A program made the translations under genes and the position numbers. From Ktedonobacteria bacterium brp13 (GTDB taxonomy: Bacteria > Chloroflexota > Ktedonobacteria > Ktedonobacterales > Ktedonobacteraceae), in the NCBI GenBank assembly GCA_015099395.1, contig AP024096.1, positions 2,790,001-2,854,000 on the forward strand: a DNA stretch of 64,000 bases, read 5' to 3'. Under the pieces are notes generated by a model. It was given only the letters and a program-made list of their open reading frames with translations, did no database searches and had not been told where the DNA came from. This document shows positions 25,554 through 36,088 of this stretch, in pieces. Every line of letters starts with the position of its first letter. Position 1 is the first letter of the stretch.

Positions 25554-27329
25554 TTGGCACAAACATCCGTATCAGCTACGGTGCCGGCACGTCATTCACG
25601 ACCCGTTGGGCCAAATTACAAATGGATCGCGCTCTCAAATACCACTCTTGGTATGTTGATGGCCACAATCAATGCTAATATCGTACTCATTTCTTTACCT
25701 TCTATCTTTAATGGTATCGGTATCAATCCGTTGGCACCTGGTGAGACCACATATCTGCTGTGGACTCTCCTCGGTTATATGCTGGTGACGGCAACACTCG
25801 TTGTTACACTCGGTCGTATCTCCGATATGTTCGGTCGGGTTCGCCTCTACAATCTGGGTTTCGCCATCTTTACCATTGGCAGTATCCTGCTCTTCCTGAC
25901 TCCTAATAGCGGGAATGCGGGGGCCATCGAGATCATTGCTTTCCGCCTGGTACAAGCGGTCGGTGGTGGATTGCTCATGGCGAATAGTACTGCCATCCTG
26001 ATCGACGCCTTCCCAGAAAAACAGCGCGGCACGGCGTTAGGTATCAACTCTATCGCCGCGATTTTAGGGTCGATTATCGGCCTGATCCTGGGCGGTATCC
26101 TCGCTGCTATCAACTGGCGCCTGGTCTTCCTGGTCAGCGTCCCCTTTGGTGTCATTGGTACTATCTGGGCCTTCTGGAAACTACGCGACCTCTCAGCACG
26201 CAGTGGCAAACAAAAGATCGACTGGACCGGTAATCTCACCTTCTTCTTCGGTCTCACTATTGCGTTAATCGGACTGGTCTATGGTATCGAGCCGTATGGT
26301 AACTCACCTATTGGCTTCGGGAGCCCCTTTGTCATCGGCTGCCTGATCGTCGGTATCCTGCTCCTGGTCGTCTTCGTCTTTGCGGAGATGAAGGTAAAAG
26401 CGCCAATGTTTAACCTGGAGCTCTTCAAGATTCCGATGTTCACCGCCGGTAATATTGCTATCCTGCTCGCAGGACTCGCACGTGCCGGTCTACAATTCAT
26501 TCTGATCATCTGGCTGCAGGGCATCTGGTTGCCCCTCCACGGTTATAGCTTTGAGACCACCCCGTTGTGGGCTGGCATCTATATGCTACCCTCAATGCTT
26601 GGTTTCATTGTCGTTGGACCGATTAGCGGCATACTCAGTGATCGCTTCGGACCACGTATCTTCGCGATCGCCGGTATGGTTATTCAAGCCGTCGCCTTTA
26701 TCCTATTGACCTTCCTGCCAACAAACTTTGACTATATCTGGTTTGCTGTCCTGCTCGTCATTATGGGTATCGGTCAGGGTATGTTCACCACCCCGAACAC
26801 AACAGCGATCATGAATAGCGTCCCGGCCCATCAGCGTGGTGTCGCCTCCGGTATGCGTGCGACATTCATGAATGTCGCTTCAGTCCTGAGTATGACGATG
26901 TTCTTCGGTATTATCACCCTGGTACTCGCCAATGGACTGCCATCGACCATGACCGCTGGCCTCACACAGGCCGGAGTGCCACAAACCTTCGTATCGCTTA
27001 TCGCAAACCTCCCTCCGATCTCAGCTCTGTTTGCCGCCTTCCTTGGCTACAATCCGATGAAGACACTGCTACCGCAGCAGGCATTGCAAACAATGACACC
27101 AGCGCACCAGGCCACCGTTCTGGGTAAGAGTTTCTTCCCAACGCTCATCTCGACTCCTTTCGCAGACGGCCTGCATATCGCATTCTATATTGCGGCAGCA
27201 CTCTGCGTGATCGCTGCTCTGGCCTCCTTTGTACGCCCAGCTAGCATCGCTGAGATCGAAGAAATTGAGATCGAGATCGAAGGTGCTCCTATCCCTGTTG
27301 AAGAACAGGTGGGTGCCCTTAGCGATTAA
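25554..27329 (+). CDS. MFS multidrug efflux transporter, DHA2 (EmrB/QacA) type
   Basis: The 591-residue protein has about 14 transmembrane helices. Motif A-like [20 protein letters not shown] follows helix 2, and [20 protein letters not shown] is the antiporter motif C region. The second half contains [20 protein letters not shown]. It probably exports drugs or metabolites against proton entry. The start is a TTG at 25554 with AGGAG five bases upstream (AAGGAGAGAAC, then TTG); no ATG exists before the first helix. It is divergent from a LysR regulator that probably controls it. The C-terminal end is acidic ([19 protein letters not shown]). Confidence 0.93.
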   Translation: MAQTSVSATVPARHSRPVGPNYKWIALSNTTLGMLMATINANIVLISLPSIFNGIGINPLAPGETTYLLWTLLGYMLVTATLVVTLGRISDMFGRVRLYNLGFAIFTIGSILLFLTPNSGNAGAIEIIAFRLVQAVGGGLLMANSTAILIDAFPEKQRGTALGINSIAAILGSIIGLILGGILAAINWRLVFLVSVPFGVIGTIWAFWKLRDLSARSGKQKIDWTGNLTFFFGLTIALIGLVYGIEPYGNSPIGFGSPFVIGCLIVGILLLVVFVFAEMKVKAPMFNLELFKIPMFTAGNIAILLAGLARAGLQFILIIWLQGIWLPLHGYSFETTPLWAGIYMLPSMLGFIVVGPISGILSDRFGPRIFAIAGMVIQAVAFILLTFLPTNFDYIWFAVLLVIMGIGQGMFTTPNTTAIMNSVPAHQRGVASGMRATFMNVASVLSMTMFFGIITLVLANGLPSTMTAGLTQAGVPQTFVSLIANLPPISALFAAFLGYNPMKTLLPQQALQTMTPAHQATVLGKSFFPTLISTPFADGLHIAFYIAAALCVIAALASFVRPASIAEIEEIEIEIEGAPIPVEEQVGALSD

Positions 27330-27358
27330 CGACTCGCTTCTATTGATACATATGCACG

Positions 27359-27410
27359 AAACGATGAACCCTTCTACACAGCCAGGCTGCTAGAAGAGCT
27401 CATCGTTTCA
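27359..27410. terminator. Bidirectional terminator between convergent genes
   Basis: GAAACGATGA (27359-27368) pairs with TCATCGTTTC (27401-27410), with inner CTTCTA/TAGAAG pairing. It lies between the end of the MFS gene (27329) and the end of the LURP-one gene (27430). Confidence 0.7.
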
Positions 27411-27429
27411 ATGTATCGGGTTACAAGGC

Positions 27430-27930
27430 TTACGCACGATGCTCCTCGTGGTGCTCTTTGACCAGTTCAATAACCACTGCCAGTGCGATAATAAAAGGCG
27501 CATCGACACCGGAAACGACATCTACCGCATAGCTATCGCGGAATAGTGAGAATTGCCGGCCAACGGTGGCCCAGAGATTGCCTGCATTATCGGTGATCGT
27601 GAAGCTCCAATCCCAGAGATTGCCCTGGATATGGAAGACCTGACCGTTCTCGCCCTCAACTTTGAAGCGTTCCCCGCCAAAGAGGTGCAGCTGCTCATGG
27701 ACGTTGGCCCAGTGCTGCCCCTGACGGTAGATATCATAGCTCGGTAGCAACGAGATCAGGCGCTGCTTAATCTCTACCAGATTCTGACCGCTACTACGAT
27801 CCAATAGGACGAGGTTATCGCCAATATGAAAGAAACGTCCACGAACCTCAAATATTGCCTGCCCTCGATCATCACGTACAAGAAAGTCTTCAGTAATGCT
27901 CCAGGCTCGCTCACGCAAATGATAGCGCAT
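27430..27930 (-). CDS. LURP-one-related (YxjI-like) protein
   Basis: The 166-residue protein shows the LURP-one/Tubby-like beta-barrel pattern of short repeated strands. YHLRERAWSITEDFLVRDDR is followed by GQAIFEVRGRFFHIGDNLVL, LVEIKQRLISLLPSYDIYRQ, FKVEGENGQVFHIQGNLWDW, SFTITDNAGNLWATVGRQFS and the final helix APFIIALAVVIELVKE. It is a cytoplasmic or membrane-associated protein. The Tubby-like fold binds phosphoinositides in eukaryotes, but the bacterial role is unknown. AAAGG lies 13 bases before the ATG. It is convergent with the MFS gene. Confidence 0.88.
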   Translation of the reverse strand: MRYHLRERAWSITEDFLVRDDRGQAIFEVRGRFFHIGDNLVLLDRSSGQNLVEIKQRLISLLPSYDIYRQGQHWANVHEQLHLFGGERFKVEGENGQVFHIQGNLWDWSFTITDNAGNLWATVGRQFSLFRDSYAVDVVSGVDAPFIIALAVVIELVKEHHEEHRA

Positions 27931-28154
27931 CGTGTATTTTTACCTTTCGCTGTATTCGTCGTAGCTTACACCAGGACAATTTTCCTGGCATGCAGCACAT
28001 TCCGCTTGCTGCGTTTTCCATCCACTACAATTACATCACCTTCAACTAATCCTTGTAAAGAGCTCACCGCGTGCGCGAACTCCTGACCCTCGGCGTTATT
28101 TTATCTGCACTAGAGATGCTGAACACCATGCAGGTAATGCCGGTAAAACCACTG

Positions 28155-28338
28155 CCTCCCTCTTTGAGGGGGGATGTCGCCGCAGCGACAGGGGGGAGTA
28201 GATTCTCGAATTACGCTATTAACCTCGATTATACACTATCTATCACTCTTATCTTCATAGTTGGTCATCGAGGATTACAGGAAATTGCTAGATTTCTACT
28301 CCCCCTGCCGCTATCGCGGCTTTCACCCCTCAAAGAGG
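28155..28338. repeat. GTCGC-core MITE-like element
   Basis: The element has the same structure as 21944-22130, with a near-identical inner part. Its right CTCAAAGAGG end runs directly into the GGCTCACC end of the next element, the two families sharing the palindrome at the joint. Confidence 0.85.
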
Positions 28339-30051
28339 CTCACCGGTATAGGTTCCTGGTGATATATGCAATGAAACCGATGGAGACAGGTGGGATGCCA
28401 TGACGAATGCAGTATGCCGCTTGTCAATAACGTTCACTATCGCCTGTAAAGTACGCTTAAACTCTTGTCCCCCTCTTTGAGGGGGGAGATAGCTTTAGCT
28501 ATCGGGGGGAGCTATCCTTCACTTCTGCTCTCGATGACTCTTCTACGCCAATCATCTCCCGTTCGGACGTGGATTTCGTCATCAAGAATGACAGACTAGG
28601 AAGGCGAGCGTGATGGATAGCGTTTAATTCGAGATTATAACGTTATTCGAATATTTACTCCCCCCGATAGCTAAAGCTATCTCCCCCCTCAAAGAGGGGG
28701 ACAAGGGCTTAAGTGCACTATACAGGCAATAGTGCACGTTATTGGCAAGTGACAGGACGCATTTGTCATGACGTCCCATCTGTCTCCATCGGCCTGAGAT
28801 GGGGTTTCATTACATATCCCACCAAAAAGGTTCATGTCTTTTCGACAGAGCGGGCCATGAAAATAACGTATATGCTGAGGCAGTGTTGGCCTTTTTCCCT
28901 CCTTGACCACCAAGTCCCAAAGTTATTTTCGAAGGAAAGAGGCTCACCGGTATAGGTTCCTGGTGATATATGCAATGAAACCGGTGGAGACAGGTGGGAT
29001 GCCATGACGAATGCAGTATGCCGCTTGTCAATAACGTTCACTATCGCCTGTAAAGTACGCTTAAACTCTTGTCCCCCTCTTTGAGGGGGAGATAGCTTTA
29101 GCTATCGGGGGGAGCTATCCTTCACTTCTGCTCTCGATGACTCTTCTACGCCAACCATCTCCCGTTCGGACGTGGATTTCGTCATCAAGAATGACAGACT
29201 AGGAAGGCAAGCGTGATAAAGAGCGTTTAATTCGAGATTATAACGTTATTCGAACATTTACTCCCCCCGATAGCTAAAGCTATCTCCCCCCTCAAAGAGG
29301 GGGACAAGGGCTTAAATGCACTATACAGGCAATAGTGCACGTTATTGGCAAGTGACAGGACGCATTTGTCATGACGTCCCACCTGTCTCCATCGGCCTGA
29401 GATGGGGTTTCATTACATATCCCACCAAAAAGGTTCATGTCTTTTCGACAGAGCGGGCCATGAAAATAACGTATATGCTGAGGCAGTGTTGGCCTTTTTC
29501 CCTCCTTGACCACCAAGTCCCAAAGTTATTTTCGAAGGAAAGAGGCTCACCGGTATAGGTTCCTGGTGATATATGCAATGAAACCGGCGGAGACAGGTGG
29601 GATGCCATGACGAATGCAGTATGCCGCTTGTCAATAACGTTCACTATCGCCTGTAAAGTTCGTTTAAACTCTTGTCCCCCTCTTTGAGGGGGGAGATAGC
29701 TTTAGCTATCGGGGGGAGCTATCCTTCACTTCTGCTCTCGATGACTCTTCTACGCCAACCATCTCCCGTTCGGACGTGGATTTCGTCATCAAGAATGACA
29801 GACTAGGAAGGCAAGCGTGATAAAGAGCGTTTAATTCGAGATTATAACGTTATTCGAACATTTACTCCCCCCGATAGCTAAAGCTATCTCCCCCCTCAAA
29901 GAGGGGGACAAGGGCTTAAGTGCACTATACAGGCAATAGTGCACGTTATTGGCAAGTGACAGGACGCATTTGTCATGACGTCCCACCTGTCTCCATCGGC
30001 CTGAGATGGGGTTTCATTACATATCCCACCAAAAAACCTATATCGGTGAGC
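28337..30051. repeat. 603-base tandem array of GATAGC-core elements
   Basis: Three direct units begin at 28337, 28941 and 29544. The first two are 604 and 603 bases, differing by one G in a G-run and a few substitutions. The third stops after about 508 bases with an intact right end. Each unit holds an element with roughly 150-base inverted ends (GGCTCACCGGTATAGG on the left, CCTATATCGGTGAGC on the right of the third) around the GATAGC core, plus a spacer of about 104 bases (GGTTCATGTCTTTTCGACAG onward) missing from the last unit. No ORF over 80 residues exists, and those present repeat with the unit. Bases 27931-30203 contain no gene. Confidence 0.9.
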
Positions 30052-30203
30052 TCTTTGAGAGGAGGGCAGGGGTTTTTACATACTTACCAGCGATAGTGAA
30101 CTTTAACAGTAACAGAGAAGGGCACACCAGGATATAGCGTTGGGCAGAACAACGTTCCCGCCGACACGCCTATCCCGGTGAGCCCTCGCCGGTGCTGTAC
30201 TAT

Positions 30204-32087
30204 TTATTTCCTGATGAGCTTATTTCTGATGAGCGCTTTCACTGCCTGGACAATATCGTGGGCACTGATCCCTGCTTCTTCAATCAGTTGAGCAGGGGTA
30301 CCAGAACCAGGCATCGATGAGACTGCCAATTTTGTAACAATCGGCATCGGGATCTCAGCCTGCGAGAAGGCCTCCAGCACTGCCTCACCGAGACCGCCCT
30401 CCGGCCAGTGATCTTCTACGGTGATGATCCGTCCGTTGGCTGCCTGAGCTGCCGCGAGTAACGTCTCATCGTCGATTGGCTTGATCGAGTAAGCATCGAT
30501 GACACGTACCAGGATACCCTCATCCTTGAGCTGGTCGTAGGCTTTCAGCGCCTCGTGTAAGGTGATGCCAGCCGCGACGATCGCCGCCTGGTCCTTATCG
30601 GACTCGTGTAGGACCTTACTACCACCAATCGAGAACTTCTCGTCAGGCGCGTAGAGTATAGGAGTATTCCCACGTGTGGTACGCATATAGACAACACCAC
30701 CGTGATACGCCATCTCTTCGACCAACTGCGCAGTCTGGTTGGCGTCGCTTGGATAGAGGACGGTGCTGCCAAAGATCGTACGCATCATCGCCAGATCTTC
30801 TAGCCCCATCTGCGAGGGACCATCCTCACCGATCGAGACACCTGCATGCGAGCCGACTACACGAATATTCGCCCGTGAGACCGCTGCCATACGCAGGAAG
30901 TCGAAGGCACGTGTGGTGAAGGCCGCAAATGTCGAGGCGAATGGGATCTTGCCACGGACCTGGAGACCGATGGCTGAACCGATCATCTGCTGCTCCGCAA
31001 TATACTGCTCAAAGTAGCGCTCAGGGAAGGCCTGGGCGAACTCTATTGCATAGGTCGAGTTGCTGACCTCGCCATCGACTGCCACAACGTCCGGGTTAAC
31101 CGCACCCACGGCTTTAAGTGCATCGCCGTACGCTTTACGTGTCGCGACACTATCACCAAGCTCATAACGTGGCAGCGTTGCGTTCTTCCTGACACGCTCA
31201 GGAGCTGGCTGACCAGGGGCTGGCTTCTGAACAGGGAAGACCATGCTACGCACCGCTGGCTTCAGCTCATCGATAGCCTGCTCTTCCTGCTCCTTGCTCA
31301 ACGCCTTTCCATGCCAGCCATCCTTATTCTCCACTAAGGAGACACCTTTCCCTTTGATGGTCTTGGCGATGATGACGCTTGGTCGATCAGTAACCTTCGT
31401 AACTTCTTTATAGGCACGCTCAATCTCGTTGTAATTGTGACCATCAACTTCAACCGCGTACCAGCCAAAGGCACGGGCGCGTGCCGCATAAGCATCAATA
31501 TCCCAGCCAAGCTCGGTCTGACCACGCTGACCCAGGCGGTTCACATCAATAATCGCCGTCAGGTTGTTCAGCTTATAGAACGATGCCAGATGGAACGCCT
31601 CCCAGACAGAGCCCTCCGCAGTCTCGCTATCACCCAGCAAGACCCAGACATGATAGGGAAGCTTATCCAGATACTTACCGGCCAGCGCGATACCGACACT
31701 AATTGGCAAACCCTGACCCAGTGAGCCAGTCGCGACATCGACATAGGGCAGTTCGGGCGTCGGATGGCCCTCTAAACGGCTGCCAAACTTACGCAGCGTC
31801 AGCAGTTCTTCATCGGTAATGGCACCTGCGGCCTTGTACATCGAGTAAAGCAGGGGGGATGCATGGCCCTTAGAGAAGATCAGATGATCATTATTGGGAT
31901 TCTTGGGCTGATCAAAGTCATAATGGAGATGGCTCAGCATCAGCACCGACATCAGATCAGCGGCCGACATTGAAGATGTTGGATGACCTGATCCGGCTTC
32001 TGTTGTACAGCGAATACTATCTACACGTAACTGTTGTGCCAGATTTGTCCATTGTTGTACCTGGGATGTCTTCTCTTTCGTCGTCAT
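30204..32087 (-). CDS. tkt: Transketolase
   Basis: This thiamine-diphosphate enzyme of the non-oxidative pentose phosphate pathway has 627 residues. The N-terminal substrate and TPP region reads DSIRCTTEAGSGHPTSSMSA and ATGSLGQGLPISVGIALAGK, and the TPP motif region GDSETAEGSVWEAFHLASFY ends in IDVN. The middle domain carries the FFAEHN-like VGSHAGVSIGEDGPSQMGLE and the C-terminal domain VEDHWPEGGLGEAVLEAF. It is a full-length single chain rather than split halves. GAGGAG lies seven bases before the ATG at 32087, so the upstream start at 32102 is rejected. The gene is monocistronic and ends beside the repeat array. Confidence 0.95.
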   Translation of the reverse strand: MTTKEKTSQVQQWTNLAQQLRVDSIRCTTEAGSGHPTSSMSAADLMSVLMLSHLHYDFDQPKNPNNDHLIFSKGHASPLLYSMYKAAGAITDEELLTLRKFGSRLEGHPTPELPYVDVATGSLGQGLPISVGIALAGKYLDKLPYHVWVLLGDSETAEGSVWEAFHLASFYKLNNLTAIIDVNRLGQRGQTELGWDIDAYAARARAFGWYAVEVDGHNYNEIERAYKEVTKVTDRPSVIIAKTIKGKGVSLVENKDGWHGKALSKEQEEQAIDELKPAVRSMVFPVQKPAPGQPAPERVRKNATLPRYELGDSVATRKAYGDALKAVGAVNPDVVAVDGEVSNSTYAIEFAQAFPERYFEQYIAEQQMIGSAIGLQVRGKIPFASTFAAFTTRAFDFLRMAAVSRANIRVVGSHAGVSIGEDGPSQMGLEDLAMMRTIFGSTVLYPSDANQTAQLVEEMAYHGGVVYMRTTRGNTPILYAPDEKFSIGGSKVLHESDKDQAAIVAAGITLHEALKAYDQLKDEGILVRVIDAYSIKPIDDETLLAAAQAANGRIITVEDHWPEGGLGEAVLEAFSQAEIPMPIVTKLAVSSMPGSGTPAQLIEEAGISAHDIVQAVKALIRNKLIRK

Positions 32088-32488
32088 TAGAAAACTCCTC
32101 ACTAGAACTGTTTGTTTACTTTTTCCTGATTGTGTATGGCTGGGCAGTTAAGACGCAGGCAATGTATTTGCTGATCCTGCATACACCTCGTATCTGTCTG
32201 TAACATACTTAACACGCATTGATGCGGCATTCTGGTTTCAGTATATCGAAACGCTGACGTAGGTAACCAACCATCTCTTCTGAGAGCGCGTCTGGTGTGT
32301 CTTAGCACGATCGGCGTGGGTAGTGTGCTTCTTCATCAGTTTCATTGTACGTTCTCATTGTAATGAATGCGGCAAATAGAACAGTATTACTTTTTACAGG
32401 AGAGAGTTTCTGGCATACATAGAACAAAGTGTATATACTATACTAGCAGTAAGAACTCGCGGGGAAGGGTAAAAATAAAGGATCAACT

Positions 32489-33460
32489 ATGCGTATTGTC
32501 TCTCTCTTAGCAGCGGCGACCGAGGTGGTCGCTGAACTGGGCTGTCTGGATCAACTTGTCGGATGTTCGCATGAATGTGACTATCCACCTGCAATCAAGC
32601 AACTCCCAGTCGTAAGCCATACATTGATTGATACAACTGTGAGCAGTAATGAGATTGATGCTCAGGTCAAGACGATCGCGCACAGTAAGGAGCTGCCTGA
32701 GCAGGTCGCTATGAGCGCGCTCAGTGTCTATACAATCGATGCTAAGAAATTACAGGAGCTACAACCAGAGCTCATCCTGACGCAGACGCAGTGTGAAGTC
32801 TGCGCCGTCAGTCAGAGCGATGTTGAAGAGGCACTGCAGCACAATCTCGGTCTGAAGCCACACATCGTCTCACTCGCGCCCTACAGACTACAGGATATCT
32901 GGGACGATGTCATAAGCATCGGCAAAGCAGTCGATCGCGAAGAGCAAGCCAACATGCTCGTCGCTGGCTATCAACAGCGTATGGAACGTCTCAAGACCCT
33001 GACAGACCAATTAAGCAAGCAGCAGGGCAGCAAGCCACGGGTAGCGATGCTCGAATGGCTCGATCCGCTTATGGCTGCTGGCAACTGGGTACCAGAGCTT
33101 GTCGCGACTGCCGGTGGAGAGAATATCTTTGGTCATGCCGGCGAGCACTCTCCCTGGCTTACATGGGACGCCTTACGCGACGCGGACCCTGACATCATCG
33201 TGCTTTGCCCCTGTGGCTACGATATCGCACGTACCATGCAGGATGTACCACTCCTCGAAAAACATCCGAGTTGGGGCACATTGCGAGCTGTACGTGAAGG
33301 GCACATCTATGCCATTGATGGGAACGCCTATATCAATCGCTCAGGACCACGACTGGTAGAATCAGCAGAGATCCTCGGACGCATCTTCTATGGCTCGGAG
33401 AGCGGAATTGAGGTAGATGCACAAAGCTTTATACAACTCGAAAGACCTGCAATCAACTAG
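32489..33460 (+). CDS. BtuF-like cobalamin/metal-binding protein without signal peptide
   Basis: The 323-residue protein has the class III substrate-binding fold of ABC importers. RIVSLLAAATEVVAELGCLD and LVGCSHECDYP come first, then LILTQTQCEVCAVS and a C-terminal lobe (DPDIIVLCPCGYDIARTMQD). It is related to BtuF-type cobalamin-binding proteins. It has no signal peptide or lipobox, and no permease or ATPase gene adjoins. A cytoplasmic role is therefore likely, as in the common orphan family of 'cobalamin-binding proteins'. AAAGGA sits six bases before the ATG. A -10-like TATACT lies about 50 bases upstream. Bases 32103-32488 hold only this promoter region. Confidence 0.85.
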   Translation: MRIVSLLAAATEVVAELGCLDQLVGCSHECDYPPAIKQLPVVSHTLIDTTVSSNEIDAQVKTIAHSKELPEQVAMSALSVYTIDAKKLQELQPELILTQTQCEVCAVSQSDVEEALQHNLGLKPHIVSLAPYRLQDIWDDVISIGKAVDREEQANMLVAGYQQRMERLKTLTDQLSKQQGSKPRVAMLEWLDPLMAAGNWVPELVATAGGENIFGHAGEHSPWLTWDALRDADPDIIVLCPCGYDIARTMQDVPLLEKHPSWGTLRAVREGHIYAIDGNAYINRSGPRLVESAEILGRIFYGSESGIEVDAQSFIQLERPAIN

Positions 33461-33472
33461 CAAGTCCACAGC

Positions 33473-33515
33473 AAAAGGGGCAAGGGAGTATCTATCTCCT
33501 CTTGCCCCTTTATCG
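33473..33515. terminator. Bidirectional terminator
   Basis: AAAGGGGCAAG (33474-33484) pairs with CTTGCCCCTTT (33501-33511), with A-rich and T-rich sides. It lies between the convergent BtuF-like gene and the 80-residue membrane protein. Confidence 0.85.
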
Positions 33516-33533
33516 TTGCTAGTACGCAATGAT

Positions 33534-33776
33534 TTAGCGATTCGACTTCGGTGCCAGTGCATAGAAAAGTAGACCAGCAAGAACGAAGAACATCAAAATC
33601 ATCGTACCCATGACCGGATCAATGATGCCAGTAAGCGGTATCTGGAAGATGGCGGCACATAGCAGGACAAGCAACCAGACGGCACCTAATCCAGGCACGA
33701 TATACAGCCAATTGAAACGCGCACGCGGATTGGGTTTACGTTCAACGTACTCATACTCATTATCAAGTTGCTCCAT
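33534..33776 (-). CDS. Small two-helix membrane protein
   Basis: The 80-residue product has a charged N-terminus (EQLDNEYEYVERKPNPRARF) and two transmembrane helices (WLYIVPGLGAVWLLVLLCAA and TMILMFFVLAGLLFYALAP). AAAGGG lies eight bases before the ATG. I do not recognise the family. It has its own terminator downstream and is separated from the Tat-exported protein gene by an AT-rich 235-base stretch with no further feature. Confidence 0.7.
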   Translation of the reverse strand: MEQLDNEYEYVERKPNPRARFNWLYIVPGLGAVWLLVLLCAAIFQIPLTGIIDPVMGTMILMFFVLAGLLFYALAPKSNR

Positions 33777-34011
33777 ACAACACCCTTTCGTATAACAGGT
33801 TCTAGCTCACATTCATTCTTATGAATAGCTGATCAAACATGGGAGCACAAAGGAAATAGATCAGCTAACATCCAGGTCAGCACGTGATAAGTGATAGATA
33901 AAGACAGCGCGTTTGATAAACGCGCTATCGAACACTGCACATATTATAGTGGCTGGATGCCAGTCGTGCAACTTTTACTCACCTTCACAGCGCAGTCAGA
34001 GAGTCAGAGTG

Positions 34012-35586
34012 TCAGGCCAGAAACTCGGCGAGCGGGAAGGAACGATGGATACGCGGTGGCACCAGGTAGTTCTGTCGGTGGGTCGTGAACAGAACCGAGT
34101 TGATGCCTGCGCCGAAGGAGCGCGGCGAGAGATCGATGGTCTTATCGGAATAGTGACCATCCATCGCGAGCCGCGTGCGATTGAAGTTCCCAATCGTCGG
34201 TTGGAATGTAATGAAGTGCATGCCTGCTGCTTGCTTGCTGCTGTAATGGTCTCCAGTCGGGTCGGAGGTGTAGTAGAACGGATTGTCTACCGTATTGAAA
34301 TCGCCGCGCTGGTTGACGATCGTACCAGTCGGGTAGACAGTGCCGTAGTTGCTAGTCGTTGGCGAATCTTGACGCGTAATCGTTTGCATACTCCCAGTAT
34401 GGCCATAGACTTTGTATTGCTGGACATCCTGAAACACCTGGGCCTTACTCTCAATCGGCGGATTCACTGTGAGCGTTCCCTCAGGAACCGAGAGGCCAGG
34501 CCGTAACATGGCTTGGAGGCGATCAGCATACGTGGAGTAGTTCGGAGGTCCCCCACTCCCATACCAGGTAGCCAGGTCTTCAAACATGTGAGAGAGGTGC
34601 ATTGTTGTACCGCGTTTGAAGTAGCCGTTGGGCCACTGATTGGTCTGTCCCGGTATGGTCTCCAGATTAGCAATGATCCCTGGACTGAGCGTAGACTGTA
34701 TGGTTGAAGTGAAGCCCATGAAGATCTGCGCATTGGTAGGGATAGATGCCGCGCCGGGAAGATTAAACTCCAGCGCCAGCTTGCTCGCCAGGCTCTGTTG
34801 CCCATAGAAACCACCACCGGTGAAGCCTCTGCGGATACTCGTCACATTGAACAGGCTGCCCGCCTGATTACTTGCTGTCCCGAAAATGGCGTTGGTGCCT
34901 TCCATGATGTTCGCGAGCGAGTCACTGCGCAGTAACACGGCCACATCATTTTGCTCCAGGCGCACCGGTCCAAAGCCAGCAGGGGGCTGGTCGCTGGGAA
35001 ACGTCATGGCGTCCTGGACCGCATACACTGTATGACCCTCTAACTTGGATGTAGCCAGGTCGATCGGCAGATAATCTGGGTAGCGCGTCCCAGCCTGAAA
35101 AAAACTAGAAGTTTGCCCCAGGCTTGGGATGTAATTGTGGAAGTACGGGAGCCCCCAAACTATCACGATGCTCAATCCTCCGGGAGTGGGATCGAATTTC
35201 TGTTCCAGCCCCAGGAGGACGGATTCCAGGTGTTGCTGTGCCTCCTGCAAGTCTTTAGTAGTAGCCGGGACATTTAATTTGGCAGTAATCATGTGATCGT
35301 GCAGTGGGTGCACCACGACTGGAATCGTGCCATTGCTACTATTAATGCCTGAGCCATTGTCCATGATCACCGAAAGGTTCTCGATGATATATTGTTCCGG
35401 CGGCCAGGGCTGGCCGTCTGCGAGAGCGACCCGCTCCGGTGGGTGAGCAATAGTGTCGATGATCTCGTAGATGCCAGCGGAAGCCAGGGCCGCGCCAAGG
35501 GTAAGGGTTCCTTGAAGAAAACGTCGTCTACTCTGTGTCTTTTGTTGTTGCTCGGCAGCGGGCATATCTTCGTTGTCATTTGCCAT
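34012..35586 (-). CDS. Tat-exported protein, Dyp-peroxidase-related
   Basis: The 524-residue protein starts with a twin-arginine signal, SRRRFLQGTLTLGAALASAG, so it is folded with any cofactor in the cytoplasm and exported. The body shows a duplicated ferredoxin-like pattern. VRLEQNDVAVLLRSDSLANI in the first half and AAGMHFITFQPTIGNFNRTR in the second resemble Dyp-type peroxidases and the related DUF7405-type Tat proteins. I cannot find a clear GxxDG haem motif, so peroxidase activity is unproven. AAGGAG lies ten bases before the ATG at 35586; the GTG at 35595 would sit on that site. The gene is monocistronic. Confidence 0.75.
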   Translation of the reverse strand: MANDNEDMPAAEQQQKTQSRRRFLQGTLTLGAALASAGIYEIIDTIAHPPERVALADGQPWPPEQYIIENLSVIMDNGSGINSSNGTIPVVVHPLHDHMITAKLNVPATTKDLQEAQQHLESVLLGLEQKFDPTPGGLSIVIVWGLPYFHNYIPSLGQTSSFFQAGTRYPDYLPIDLATSKLEGHTVYAVQDAMTFPSDQPPAGFGPVRLEQNDVAVLLRSDSLANIMEGTNAIFGTASNQAGSLFNVTSIRRGFTGGGFYGQQSLASKLALEFNLPGAASIPTNAQIFMGFTSTIQSTLSPGIIANLETIPGQTNQWPNGYFKRGTTMHLSHMFEDLATWYGSGGPPNYSTYADRLQAMLRPGLSVPEGTLTVNPPIESKAQVFQDVQQYKVYGHTGSMQTITRQDSPTTSNYGTVYPTGTIVNQRGDFNTVDNPFYYTSDPTGDHYSSKQAAGMHFITFQPTIGNFNRTRLAMDGHYSDKTIDLSPRSFGAGINSVLFTTHRQNYLVPPRIHRSFPLAEFLA

Positions 35587-35652
35587 GAGGCACACACTCC
35601 TTACTTATCATTTTCATACCTTACTTCTATCGGCACTTTGTTTCACTACTCT

Positions 35653-35800
35653 AGTACTCTGTCATCCGTCAAGCGATGAGTAAAAAGCGGGAGTGCAGAG
35701 GGCGGCGAGCCCTCTGCCGGGGCGACGCGCTGCCGGGGGCAGATGAAGCGCGTGGGTGTCCCCGCATCACTTCTCCTCTCCTCGCCGCCTCAGGCGGCAC
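35653..35800. repeat. AGTACTCTGTCATC element, truncated copy
   Basis: The copy shares about 115 bases with 37134-37252 (from AGTACTCTGTCATCCGTC through the GC-rich CGGCGAGCCCTCTGCCGGGG region) and then diverges. The right terminal repeat is missing. Both copies lie in the same orientation on either side of the 36089-36898 gene. Bases 35801-36088 otherwise hold only short unsupported frames. Confidence 0.85.
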
Positions 35801-36088
35801 TATGAGACATTTGATAATTCTTGCAACTTTTATGGTCTTGCTGGACTTGTCTACTTAGACGAGTTAAAATCTTGTCTAAGAAGAAATTTGGAGGGCTATC
35901 ATGTCAAAAAGGGCTATGGGTTGGTGTTATTTTATTGATATTACTTTGGGGATTTTATCTTCCGTTCTGTTTCTTGCATTTCAAGGTCAGCATAGTAGCG
36001 ACTCCTCGCTCATGAATGGCTACATACATCACAAGAGGCCGACCGGTCGTCGCACCGGGAAGGACAGCCACCAGAAAGGACAACCAGA

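Noticed and set aside
28689..29644. Repeated 69-80 codon frames in the tandem array
   Set aside because: They repeat only because the DNA repeats, lie within inverted-repeat arms and have no ribosome sites.
28155..30051. CRISPR array
   Set aside because: The units are about 600 bases with palindromic MITE content and no short unique spacers; no cas genes are present.
33891..34506. Plus-strand frames opposite the end of the Tat-exported protein
   Set aside because: Shadows of a gene with a clear signal peptide and ribosome site.
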